Origin: Bifidobacterium simiiventris
GTDB lineage: Bacteria; Actinomycetota; Actinomycetes; Actinomycetales; Bifidobacteriaceae
DNA: 64,000 nt
Reading direction: 5' to 3'
Assembly (NCBI RefSeq): GCF_019331715.1
Contig: NZ_JAHBBG010000006.1
Span: 58,304 to 122,303, forward strand
The translations under genes were made by a program, and so were the position numbers. Below, in pieces: positions 9,276 through 17,054 of this stretch. The first letter of the stretch is position 1. The number at the start of each line of letters is the position of its first letter. The notes under the pieces are model-generated. The model was given only the letters and a program-made list of their open reading frames with translations. It had not been told where the DNA came from and did not search any database.

Positions 9276-10594
9276 TGGTCGAACTCATGGACCCGCGGAC
9301 CGGCACCGCCGGCAAACTCACCTCATACACCGGCCGCATCCGCGAAGGCGAAGGACTGACGGGCCGACTGCGCTCGACCACGGTCAGGCTCGCCGGCGAC
9401 GCCGCCGCGCTCGGCCGCGGCACCATGCAAACCGCGACAGGGACGACGGACGAGCATGAGGAAAACGGTATCGACCCGGCTGACGCGATCCTTGATGTCG
9501 GGCAAGGGCTGCGTTCCGCCAGCCGGCTGGTGCCAAACACCGGCAGGAGCGGCGGGCGACGCAACCGGCGGCCTATGAGCGTGGATGAGCCATTGGACGA
9601 TATCGCCGATGCCGACCCGGCTGTGGACGTCTTCGCGGAACCGGCAAACGGCAGACAGATCGTGAACGGTCCGGCTCGTCATACGCCTGTCACGTCGTCA
9701 TCCAGCACGGCTCCGAATCCCGTTGCCACGCTGCGCATGCCGCCCGGCAGCACCCGCGGTGTCTCACGCCGGCTCGCGCAATCCGGAACAACAGACGGGA
9801 TGCGCCGTACGGGGAACACGGCGCACGGAACGGCCGGAGGCATACGTTTCGCGTCGTCATTGTCCAGATTCACGCCCGGCTCCACGGGTTCCGCGACGCG
9901 TGGCACCAGAAATACCGCCAAGGGAGTGGCGAAGGCGGCGGACGGCTTGTCCAATCTCATGCGGGCGGCCGTCGAAGGCTCGCGCAGGATCATGGCGTCC
10001 GTCGTTTCTGCCGTGACGGGCGCGGTCGGCATGCCGGTGTTCCTATTGGCGACGGCCGCGATCATGGTGCTCGCGACGCTCATGGCACTCCTGTCATGGC
10101 TGCCCGGCTTCAACGCCACGCAGCAGGGCTGCGCCGGCGGCGACTGTTCCGTCACCGGCAGCGTGATCGGCTCGCTGGAACCGCCGTTGGTCATGAACGG
10201 CGACGATACGGCCGTGAACGTGGACGCGATGGACCTGCCCGCAATCACCTCGTACGAGCGTTGGCAGTGCACATGGTGGGCCGCGTCCCGGCGCGAGCAG
10301 ATCGGCAAGCCCGTCGACCCGTGGATGGGCGACGGGCGCATGTGGCGTGCCAGCGCCGAACGGTTCGGCTATCCGATCGACAAGGCTCCCCGTCCCGGAG
10401 ACGTCATGGTCTTCCAAGCGGGCACACTCGGCGCGGACGATTACTACGGGCACGTCGCCATCGTCGAGGAAGTCAACGAAGACGGCGGCATCATCATCTC
10501 CGAAAGCGGCGCCGCAGCAGCCCGCGTCACCCTGCGCACACTCACCGCGCAGCAGCTCGCGGACAACCAGGCGAACATCGACTTCATCCACTGA
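9275..10594 (+). CDS. Membrane-anchored CHAP-domain peptidoglycan hydrolase of the secretion system
   Basis: 439 residues: a long, low-complexity, Arg/Thr-rich cytoplasmic part (1 to about 240), one membrane helix (about 247-272), then an exported CHAP domain (about 310-439). The catalytic Cys is in RWQCTWWAA (near residue 331) and the His in GHVAIVEEV (near 393), followed by a supporting acidic residue. Such proteins (VirB1/TcpG-like) open the cell wall for the conjugation channel. The gene overlaps the VirB4 stop by one base (TGATG). Most Gram-positive versions carry an additional lysozyme-like domain, which I do not see here. Confidence 0.85.
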   Translation: MVELMDPRTGTAGKLTSYTGRIREGEGLTGRLRSTTVRLAGDAAALGRGTMQTATGTTDEHEENGIDPADAILDVGQGLRSASRLVPNTGRSGGRRNRRPMSVDEPLDDIADADPAVDVFAEPANGRQIVNGPARHTPVTSSSSTAPNPVATLRMPPGSTRGVSRRLAQSGTTDGMRRTGNTAHGTAGGIRFASSLSRFTPGSTGSATRGTRNTAKGVAKAADGLSNLMRAAVEGSRRIMASVVSAVTGAVGMPVFLLATAAIMVLATLMALLSWLPGFNATQQGCAGGDCSVTGSVIGSLEPPLVMNGDDTAVNVDAMDLPAITSYERWQCTWWAASRREQIGKPVDPWMGDGRMWRASAERFGYPIDKAPRPGDVMVFQAGTLGADDYYGHVAIVEEVNEDGGIIISESGAAAARVTLRTLTAQQLADNQANIDFIH

Positions 10595-10622
10595 CCGAGC
10601 CACATCACGCAAAGGAGCATCC

Positions 10623-11168
10623 ATGAACAATCGAGACCCCAAACGCAACCTGATCATCATCGTCACGGTCACGCTCATTCCCGTCATCCTGCTTGGCGCG
10701 GCATGCCTGCGCACGCTCATGCCCGCACGGCACACGATCGACCCAATCGTCGTACGCAACGATCAAAACCGGACGGTCGAACCGAAATCGGACACGACGG
10801 TCAACGGGCGGAGGATCGACGCCTACCGCACGGACGAAGCGTGCGTGCTGATGGCACCTCTCGCTGTGCAGGCGTACGTTTCCGACCGGGACGACCGCGA
10901 CCGGAACCTGAGCGACCTGTTCACCGAGGATGCGGAAGGCCTGCAGATACCGGCCGGACGCATACGCCACGACGACGCCGGCTCGCTTGGCAACGGCTAC
11001 GTGAAGGTCGCCATCAACGACGACGCGGCCGCATGCGTGGTCGAGACCGAGTCCGGCGTGATCTGGGAGGTCTACTACGCGGACTTCGACCGTGACGGCT
11101 ACAAGGCCAGCAAGATCATCAGCCACGACAGGGAACGCGCCTACGTTCCCGACACCGACGCCCTGTAA
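10623..11168 (+). CDS. Single-pass membrane protein of the conjugation operon, unknown function
   Basis: 181 residues. One N-terminal helix (about 10-30) anchors an extracytoplasmic domain of about 150 residues rich in Asp and Arg. I recognise no catalytic motif. The outer domain includes a region with alternating beta strands (GNGYVKVAINDDAAACVVETESGVIWEVYYADFD), which could be an NTF2-like fold as in TcpC-type channel proteins; that is a guess from pattern only. AAAGGAG precedes the ATG. It lies between the CHAP hydrolase and another membrane protein, so it is probably a channel accessory subunit. Confidence 0.6.
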   Translation: MNNRDPKRNLIIIVTVTLIPVILLGAACLRTLMPARHTIDPIVVRNDQNRTVEPKSDTTVNGRRIDAYRTDEACVLMAPLAVQAYVSDRDDRDRNLSDLFTEDAEGLQIPAGRIRHDDAGSLGNGYVKVAINDDAAACVVETESGVIWEVYYADFDRDGYKASKIISHDRERAYVPDTDAL

Positions 11169-11199
11169 CCGGCCACGCGTCACGGAAAGGAACAAGATC

Positions 11200-12207
11200 A
11201 TGACCGACGTACCGTTCAATCTCGGCCCGTCCAGCTTCCCCGCCATCGATGACGACGATCCGGGCGCGACCCAAGTCCTCGGTATGGATGCTCCGCCGCG
11301 ACGATGCGAAGGCTCCACGGCCAACATCGCCCATAATGCCGCCGATGCCATACCTCTGAACCTCGGACCGGCCGGACGCCATGACCGCAACGATGACGAG
11401 GACGATGACGGGCATCCCGATGCCGACAGCGGTCGGTTCGCGCCACGATTCCCGGAAAACGCCGTCAAACCGGCGGCGGTCGGATTGGCCGCGCTGCTGC
11501 TGGTCGGCGGCGTAATCGCGGGCGTTCGCGTCATCACCGCGACGAATCATGCCGCACCGACCATCCAACAACCGACACAAGCGGACAACGAACGCAGGCA
11601 AGCAGAACTTCTGCATGATGCAATGACGGTCGCAAAGGCGCTGCTCGAACGCATCAGGCGCAGTCCCATCGCCGATCGAATCGACCCTAGCCAGCTTGAA
11701 CAGGCTATGGACGATCAGGACATCGAACGCATGGAAGAGCTCACCAAACAGCTGGAAACCTCATACGCTACGACGCTAGACGACACGACCAGTCAGACGT
11801 CCAAGACCCTCGGCGAGGCGATCGGCCGAGCCGACAAGCTGCGCAAGGCACCGGAATCCGACGAACATGCACGGCTCAACCAGCTTGCCGACACATGGCG
11901 CGGCAAAACCGTCACTGAGGAGAACCTGGCCGATGCCATCGCGGTCGTAAAACAGATCACCGGCCTTGCCGCGACGGTCGAATCTCAGCAGGCAAAAGCT
12001 GAGGAAGCGGAACGGCAGCGGAACCAACGCGAGCAAGAGGAACGCGAACGACAGTCCGCACAACAGCAGTCCACGCAGCAACAGGCGACGGAACCGACGC
12101 AGCCACAGCAGCCGCAGTACCAGCCGCCCACTCCGCAGCCGGCGCCCTCGTGGAATGTTCCCGGCCAGCAAACAGAGCGCCTACCCAACCGGGACGGCAG
12201 CCTCTGA
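11200..12207 (+). CDS. Membrane protein with coiled coil and Gln/Pro-rich tail, conjugation operon
   Basis: 335 residues. An acidic, disordered N-terminus (1-85) contains 'PFNLGPSS' and a related 'PLNLGPAG', probably a short internal duplication. A single helix follows (about 91-112). The outer part is helical, with a coiled coil at about 255-290 (EAERQRNQREQEERERQ) and a Gln/Pro-rich tail. I do not recognise a family. GGAAAGGAA precedes the ATG. It is the last gene before the operon terminator, so a structural role in the secretion apparatus is likely but unproven. Confidence 0.6.
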   Translation: MTDVPFNLGPSSFPAIDDDDPGATQVLGMDAPPRRCEGSTANIAHNAADAIPLNLGPAGRHDRNDDEDDDGHPDADSGRFAPRFPENAVKPAAVGLAALLLVGGVIAGVRVITATNHAAPTIQQPTQADNERRQAELLHDAMTVAKALLERIRRSPIADRIDPSQLEQAMDDQDIERMEELTKQLETSYATTLDDTTSQTSKTLGEAIGRADKLRKAPESDEHARLNQLADTWRGKTVTEENLADAIAVVKQITGLAATVESQQAKAEEAERQRNQREQEERERQSAQQQSTQQQATEPTQPQQPQYQPPTPQPAPSWNVPGQQTERLPNRDGSL

Positions 12208-12336
12208 CAGCAGACGCGGGATCCCATGCAAACGCGAACGCAACCCCACGTCCCCGACCCGGCACCAACCGTCACGTTTCATGCAAACGCAAGCGGCCAT
12301 TCCCGACCCCACGCCAACGCAAGTTAATCCATCCAG

Positions 12337-12375
12337 ACCGTCGGCATATCCCCGATATGCCGACGGTTTACCTTT
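12337..12375 (+). terminator. Terminator of the type IV secretion operon
   Basis: ACCGTCGGCATAT at 12337-12349 pairs perfectly with ATATGCCGACGGT at 12355-12367 around a five-base loop, and TTACCTTT follows. It lies 130 bases after the last secretion gene and 97 before the HEPN gene. The stretch before it (12208-12330) has loose, irregular repeats of 'CAAACGC/CAACGC' and no gene. Confidence 0.75.
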
Positions 12376-12471
12376 GCCCAGCGGATCGTCACAATATCTG
12401 GACATGGCAGGAGGCGCCGAAGGTAACGCTATCCTTGATATTTATCATCACATCGAATCTGGAGGTCAGAT

Positions 12472-13287
12472 ATGGTCAGGCCCGACGCAATAGATAATGC
12501 GCAAGGTAGTAATGGCTCCAGCCATACCTCTTCAGGAACAGATCTGGAGCGCCGCAATCGGGCCGATGAGGTAGCGGCACTGCTTGGCCAGGCTCGCTTT
12601 GGACGATATCTTGATGATGCCGCCGACGATGTTGATCTTGCCATAGCCTTATGCCAGTGGAACCAACGATTCGCCGGCATACTCCATTCGCAGCTTGGCT
12701 ATGTGGAGCTTGCCGTGCGCAACACACTGGATCGTCAACTACGCGAACTATCCTTCCGGGAAAAAGGATCACAGGACTGGTGTCTTCCGGGCAACGCCCC
12801 GGATCTGGTCAACAGACTCATCCGAGGGACACTTCATGATGCCAATGATCGTGCACGAGCCGATGCTCGTCAGCGAGTACGCCGTGGTAGTCACCGTGTT
12901 AATGCGGAAGTCATCCATGACGACGTGCTCTCCCAGTTGATGTGGGGCACTTGGGTCAAGCTGATAGGAAACCCGGAAACCAGCGAAAAGACTTTGGACC
13001 AGCAAGAGTTGTGGATGACAGCCACTCGGAATGCTTTTCCTTATGCGTCTGATGGGGAAACTGGACGCATCAAAACTTCTCTTGGGCTGCAGTACATCCG
13101 TAGGGTACGAAACAACGAAGCGCATTACGACAACCTGTACAAGGAAGCGCGCAATGTCAACAAAATCATCGGTACGTCCATGTCCCTGTTGAACTCAATC
13201 AACCCCGCGTTCACCCACAACTGGATAGATACGGCGGCGCTACGTCGCGCTGCCAGAGAATTGAACACGATCCTTTCTGCCAAGTGA
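12472..13287 (+). CDS. Abi-family protein with HEPN-type RNase motif
   Basis: 271 residues, mainly helical. The segment ILHSQLGYVELAVRNTLDRQL (about 63-83) and the later RRVRNNEAH (R213 to H218, an R-x4-H motif) match the HEPN fold of Abi-like abortive-infection proteins, where the R and H form the RNase site. No antitoxin or nucleotidyltransferase gene lies beside it. The gene is less GC-rich than its neighbours and has its own terminators on both sides, so it looks like defence cargo inserted between the two conjugation operons. TGGAGG lies upstream of the start. The phage-defence role is inferred from the family. Confidence 0.7.
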   Translation: MVRPDAIDNAQGSNGSSHTSSGTDLERRNRADEVAALLGQARFGRYLDDAADDVDLAIALCQWNQRFAGILHSQLGYVELAVRNTLDRQLRELSFREKGSQDWCLPGNAPDLVNRLIRGTLHDANDRARADARQRVRRGSHRVNAEVIHDDVLSQLMWGTWVKLIGNPETSEKTLDQQELWMTATRNAFPYASDGETGRIKTSLGLQYIRRVRNNEAHYDNLYKEARNVNKIIGTSMSLLNSINPAFTHNWIDTAALRRAARELNTILSAK

Positions 13288-13329
13288 CAAAGCCACCCGC
13301 TCAGAGGTTTCTTCAAGACAGTTTTTCTG

Positions 13330-13412
13330 GTACGATTAAATATGCCTGGACGGGGTGAGTCCCGTCTGTGACTTCGGAATGCCGGCTCCTTGAGCCGGCA
13401 TTCTTGCTTTCA
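13330..13412 (+). ncRNA. Candidate small RNA between the Abi gene and tRNA-Lys
   Basis: TACGAT at 13331-13336 could serve as a -10 element. Downstream are two successive hairpins: GACGGG/CCCGTC at about 13349-13366, then a perfect 10-bp stem (13378-13387 with 13393-13402) followed by TTCTTGCTTT. The unit is too far from the Abi stop (90 bases) to be only its simple terminator, and it has promoter-like sequence of its own. It could equally be just the Abi terminator. Confidence 0.3.
13378..13412 (+). terminator. Rho-independent terminator downstream of the Abi gene
   Basis: AATGCCGGCT (13378-13387) and AGCCGGCATT (13393-13402) form a perfect stem with a five-base loop, then a T-rich tail. It ends rightward transcription before the leftward tRNA-Lys. 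Confidence 0.75.
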
Positions 13413-13425
13413 GTAGTCGTACAGA

Positions 13426-13463
13426 AACAGAAAAACCCTTGGAAACGTTGGCTTCCAAGGGTT
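13426..13463 (-). terminator. Terminator of the tRNA-Lys gene
   Basis: On the minus strand, an 11-bp stem (13453-13463 with 13434-13444) is followed by TTTTTCTGTTTCTG. It begins seven bases downstream of the tRNA 3' end. Confidence 0.75.
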
Positions 13464-13469
13464 GAACTG

Positions 13470-13542
13470 TGCCCCCTGTGGGATTCGAACCCACAACCCA
13501 CAACTTAAAAGGATGCTGCTCTAACCGTTGAGCTAAAGGGGC
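13470..13542 (-). tRNA. tRNA-Lys (anticodon UUU)
   Basis: 73 bases folding as a cloverleaf: acceptor GCCCCTT/AGGGGGC, D stem GCTC/GAGC, T stem GTGGG/CCCAC with loop TTCGAAT, discriminator A. The anticodon loop is CTTTTAA, so the anticodon is UUU (Lys). CCA is not encoded. The anticodon stem has one T-T mismatch (positions 30/40) and a G-T end pair, which may lower function. It lies inside the conjugative element, with its own terminator. Its 3' part is identical over 24 bases to the att remnant at 36216-36239, but in the opposite orientation. Confidence 0.9.
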
Positions 13543-13695
13543 AACAGCACTAAGATACACATCTCCGCCAGACAATCCAAAAATCGGCGTGGCGGATAAC
13601 CTCCGTGCCGGCCAGTAGTTTTTCTGTATTTATGTATGTAAAGAAACAAAGAAACACTACTGGCGCGTCCGCTTGTCACGCTGCGCCGAGGCAAG

Positions 13696-15369
13696 TCACA
13701 TCGGTATCTTGCGGCTGCGGAACGGACGGACGCCGCGCAGAATGTAGATGCACTCGTCGGTGGGCAGCAGGCCGAGCTCGTCGGGTTGCAGGAGCTCGCG
13801 TTTGGTGCGCCGCCAGCTCGTTGTGTATGAACCGTTGATGCCCTTGCTTTCGCTGTCATCCATGACGTCGATGGTCTGCGAGCCAAGCCGTTTGGACACC
13901 CATTCGAGCGTGCTGGTTTCGGTGCCGCCGAGGAACAGCATCGAGTCGCAGTTGCCGACGATGGTCTCCCAATCGTCGCGGTACATGGCCTTGCCCTGCG
14001 CGTAGTTCTGGATGATGACCGAGCAGGAGATTTTGCGGCTACGAATGGTGGCGATAAGCCGCTGGAAGTTGGGGATGCGACCGACGTTCGCGAACTCGTC
14101 AAGGAAGCAGTGCACCGGCAGACGATGACTGCCGCCGCCCGCATGATCGGCTTGGTACACGTTGGACTCGAACAGGCATTGGTAAAGGATCGCCGCGAGG
14201 AACGAGAATGTGTTCTCCGTGTCCGGCAGGGCGAGGAACACGGCGGTCGGCCGCAATGCGATCTTGTCCAGTCGCATGTCGTCGCCGGACAGTATGCGTC
14301 GCACGCTGCCGACCTGCAATGGGGCAAGCCTGACGCCCAGCGAAATGATGATCGACTTCTTCGTCTCTCCCGCCCCCTGCTGGAATTTGCGGTACTGGCG
14401 TGCGGCGAAGTCCAAACCCTCCAGTGTCTGTCGTGATTCGACGTCATGTCGGCCGGGGTCTGCGTGGTATTCGGCGACGAGTTCACGTGCCGCGTCGAAC
14501 ATGAGGTCCACGTCGGATTGCATGGTCTCGTCCGCTTCGCTGGCTTCCATCTGATCGAGCATGTCCGTGACCCGGTTCAGGTCCGGCTCGTCCTCGGCGA
14601 ACCGTACCCATGCGATGAGCGCGTTCAACAGGTTGCGTTCGGCGCGTTCCCAGAACCCGTCGCCGTTGCCGGGCTGCCTGTTGTCGCCGGCCGTGTTCGT
14701 GATGATGTTTTCCGTCAGGCGCAGAATGCCGGCCTCGGGGTCGGACGGGTTGAGATAGCGCATCGGATTGAACCGGTCCGAGCGTTCAAGGTCGATAAGA
14801 TTCAGACAGTGGATCGCATAGCCTTTGCCACGCAGCAGCTCGCCGACCGCGTTCTGGATCTCGCCTTTGGGATCGGTGATCGCATACGACATGTTCGCCT
14901 GCCTCAGGTTCGGCAGCACATACCGTCTGGTCTTGCCGGAACCGGACGAGCCAATTACCAGCACGTTCAAGTTGCGTCGTGTCACCCGCCCATCGATGCC
15001 CAACGATTCCGTCGCGGTCATCAGCAGGTCATGTCGCCCGCCTTGCCGGAACGGACGGATATCGGCCGGTGTGCCCCACTTGGCCGAACCGTGCTCCTCG
15101 CCCTCTCGCAGGTCGCGGCGCATCGACCATCGGTATAGCCAGATCAGGCCTATCGCAATCACCGCGCCCAGTCCGGCAATAAGATCGGCTCGGTGCAGGG
15201 ACAGAAACAGCGGGCGCTCCGCTATCCCGACGAATATCCGGTCGATGATCTCGCTGGCGGGCAGGCCGGCCGTCATGTCGCCGCGCACTTGCAGGCACAC
15301 GCGATTGCCGAGATAGAACAGCAGGCAGGCGGACAATATCGTCAGACAGATTACGGGGAAACGTTTCAT
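13696..15369 (-). CDS. VirD4/TraG-type coupling protein
   Basis: 557 residues. Two N-terminal membrane helices (about 5-27 and 60-80) are followed by the cytoplasmic ATPase. Walker A is IGSSGSGKT (139-147), then DPKGEI, and Walker B lies in HCFLDEFANVGRIPNF. The next block, 'IATIRSRKISCSVIIQNYAQ', is the classic VirD4/TraG signature. It brings the relaxase-bound DNA strand to the secretion channel. It is the last gene of the leftward DNA-processing operon, overlapping the gene before it by four bases. Its 557 residues are normal for Gram-positive coupling proteins, which often lack the long all-alpha domain. Confidence 0.93.
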   Translation of the reverse strand: MKRFPVICLTILSACLLFYLGNRVCLQVRGDMTAGLPASEIIDRIFVGIAERPLFLSLHRADLIAGLGAVIAIGLIWLYRWSMRRDLREGEEHGSAKWGTPADIRPFRQGGRHDLLMTATESLGIDGRVTRRNLNVLVIGSSGSGKTRRYVLPNLRQANMSYAITDPKGEIQNAVGELLRGKGYAIHCLNLIDLERSDRFNPMRYLNPSDPEAGILRLTENIITNTAGDNRQPGNGDGFWERAERNLLNALIAWVRFAEDEPDLNRVTDMLDQMEASEADETMQSDVDLMFDAARELVAEYHADPGRHDVESRQTLEGLDFAARQYRKFQQGAGETKKSIIISLGVRLAPLQVGSVRRILSGDDMRLDKIALRPTAVFLALPDTENTFSFLAAILYQCLFESNVYQADHAGGGSHRLPVHCFLDEFANVGRIPNFQRLIATIRSRKISCSVIIQNYAQGKAMYRDDWETIVGNCDSMLFLGGTETSTLEWVSKRLGSQTIDVMDDSESKGINGSYTTSWRRTKRELLQPDELGLLPTDECIYILRGVRPFRSRKIPM

Positions 15370-15776
15370 CGCACCGTACCTTCCGTTATTCGCGCACGCT
15401 GCTCCGACTGTTTGCGCTGTAGTCGCTCATTGGTGCGCCGCCTTAGTGATTCCAGCACCATCTCACGAGTAAGCGGTGCAGCATCCCGATTCGGTTGGGA
15501 TGCGGCCTGAGATTCCGTCGTATTCGGCAATGGTTCTGTGACTGCGAGTGGCGTGACGGAGATTCGACGGCCACCGTTTGACGAACCGGCACCTATGTCC
15601 TCCGCCGCTGTTCCTCCTGTTCCAGACGCTATCTCACGAAAGTTATCCACAGAGTTATCCGCATAGTCGATGATGAGCATGTTCGTTCCGCGCCATTCAA
15701 TGCTGGATGCCTCACGATCTCCGCACAACAGTCGGTCAAGCCGTGTGAGCGTCATCGGCATGTTCCGCTCAATCAT
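15366..15776 (-). CDS. Small hypothetical protein of the DNA-processing operon
   Basis: 136 residues, no membrane helix and no family I recognise. An N-terminal folded-looking part (1-50, with WRGTNMLIIDYADNSVDNF) is followed by a disordered Ser/Gly/Pro region and a basic helical tail (LTREMVLESLRRRTNERLQRKQSEQRAR). It overlaps the start of the coupling protein and the stop of the SSB-like gene by four bases each, so it is co-translated with them. A link between relaxosome and coupling protein is a reasonable guess from position. Confidence 0.6.
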   Translation of the reverse strand: MIERNMPMTLTRLDRLLCGDREASSIEWRGTNMLIIDYADNSVDNFREIASGTGGTAAEDIGAGSSNGGRRISVTPLAVTEPLPNTTESQAASQPNRDAAPLTREMVLESLRRRTNERLQRKQSEQRARITEGTVR

Positions 15777-16096
15777 GCCGGCTCCTTCCAGTTCATTGAC
15801 GTGGAGGCGGCGATCATGTCCGCGTTCACCCGAACTTCGGCGTTGGCGATGTCATGGGAGGTGTTGCCGGCATCGGCCCAGCCGCTTGCCACGATCAGGT
15901 CGCCTTGTTCCAACCGCTGCTCCCGACAATACGCAGGCATCACGGAGCCGCCCTGCGCGATCACCGGCTCGGCCAAACCGTTCGGCATGCGTACGCCGAT
16001 CCTCAGCCGCACCAGTTCGCCGCCCGTGTCGGAAACCGTGAACACCGGGTCGGCGAGGAGTTCGCCGCGTACGATCATGTATCGTTTCGTTCCCAT
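15773..16096 (-). CDS. Single-stranded-DNA-binding-like (OB-fold) protein
   Basis: 107 residues starting MGTKRYMIVRGELLADPVFTV. The pattern 'v.G.l..dPe.r.t..G..v..lri.v' and the later '.qGdlivasGwad' resemble SSB/PriB OB-fold proteins often encoded on conjugative elements. The conserved aromatic positions are only partly present, so it may be a diverged variant. The ATG at 16096 is chosen because this is where SSB similarity begins. It overlaps the next gene by ATGA. It probably protects transferred single-stranded DNA. Confidence 0.65.
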   Translation of the reverse strand: MGTKRYMIVRGELLADPVFTVSDTGGELVRLRIGVRMPNGLAEPVIAQGGSVMPAYCREQRLEQGDLIVASGWADAGNTSHDIANAEVRVNADMIAASTSMNWKEPA

Positions 16097-16107
16097 CCTG
16101 AAAACTC

Positions 16108-17025
16108 CTATCTGGTTCGAGAGCGGTCGGGTTTCCGCGTTGCAACCGGCCGCACCGGCTTGCCCGCGAGTTTGCGCTCGATCCGCGCGCGAAGTTCCGC
16201 GAGTGTGTCGCGCCGGCTGATTTTCCGTTCTCCACATCTCACAGCAGGTTTCGGCGAGACCGGAGCACGCGGCTCTGACGGAGCAGGTTCTGGCACGGTC
16301 CGGCGATTGGTCTCATCGGCAACGGTCTCAGTCTCGCCATGTGCAGTCAGTGGTGATACGGCCGGGGATTGCGGCGGTTGACCATCGTCCGGTATCGGCT
16401 GTGTGGATTGTTCCGCCGCGACTTCCGGGGATGCCTCGTCGCGCTGCTCGGCCGTTGCGGTCGGGACACGCGATTCCGACTGAGCGGCATCGCGATGCGT
16501 TGGTGATGATCGCTCGGGTTCCGCCGGCGCAGGCTCCTGCGGTTCGTCCCGGTCCAGTTCCGTTGCCTGCTGCGGCTGAGTGTTCTCGCTTCCGCGCCGC
16601 TCGGCCGGCTGCCGGCCGTCGATCCGCAGTTCATAGCCGACATCCTGCAGCGCCCTCCGCACCGCGTGCGTCACATGGTCGAGATCACGTCCCTCGAAAT
16701 GAATCCACGTTGACTGGCCGTCACGCTCCACCGAATACCGCACGCCCGCACGGCGCAGGCTGCGCGCCACCGCACGCGCCTGATGCCGCTCCAACTCGAC
16801 CGCGTGAACGTCACCGCCGGCCAGGCGCTGCAACCGTTTCTCGCTCATCCTCCCGGTATCGCGGCCTCTCCGTATCACGCCGCGCATCGCCGACAAGCCA
16901 CGCCCGCCCAATCGCAGAAACCAGCCGGCGGTCTTCTCTCCGACCCGCAGCGCGAAACCGCCACCGGCACGGCTGACTCCCATAGCGATCTGCCGACCAG
17001 TGTCTTCCAATCGTTCCTCGATCAT
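16108..17025 (-). CDS. PcfB/DUF3801-like conjugation protein
   Basis: 305 residues. The N-terminal third (about 1-135) resembles PcfB (DUF3801): VHAVELERHQARAVARSLRRAGVRYSV, then WIHFEGRDLDHVTHAVRRAL, matching the family's 'vkl..i..f...akkygvdya...... ffkarD.d.i..al' pattern. PcfB-type proteins act as accessory factors that connect the relaxosome with the coupling protein. The rest is a long disordered stretch rich in Pro, Glu and Arg (about 140-265), ending in a basic segment. It sits between relaxase and SSB-like genes, as in many Gram-positive ICEs. Confidence 0.72.
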   Translation of the reverse strand: MIEERLEDTGRQIAMGVSRAGGGFALRVGEKTAGWFLRLGGRGLSAMRGVIRRGRDTGRMSEKRLQRLAGGDVHAVELERHQARAVARSLRRAGVRYSVERDGQSTWIHFEGRDLDHVTHAVRRALQDVGYELRIDGRQPAERRGSENTQPQQATELDRDEPQEPAPAEPERSSPTHRDAAQSESRVPTATAEQRDEASPEVAAEQSTQPIPDDGQPPQSPAVSPLTAHGETETVADETNRRTVPEPAPSEPRAPVSPKPAVRCGERKISRRDTLAELRARIERKLAGKPVRPVATRKPDRSRTR

Positions 17026-17054
17026 CGTTGATCCTTTCCATATATGAACCGCAT

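Noticed and set aside
12208..12330. Direct repeats after the last secretion gene as a possible replication iteron array
   Set aside because: The CAAACGC-like motifs are irregular in spacing and sequence, and no replication initiator gene is nearby.
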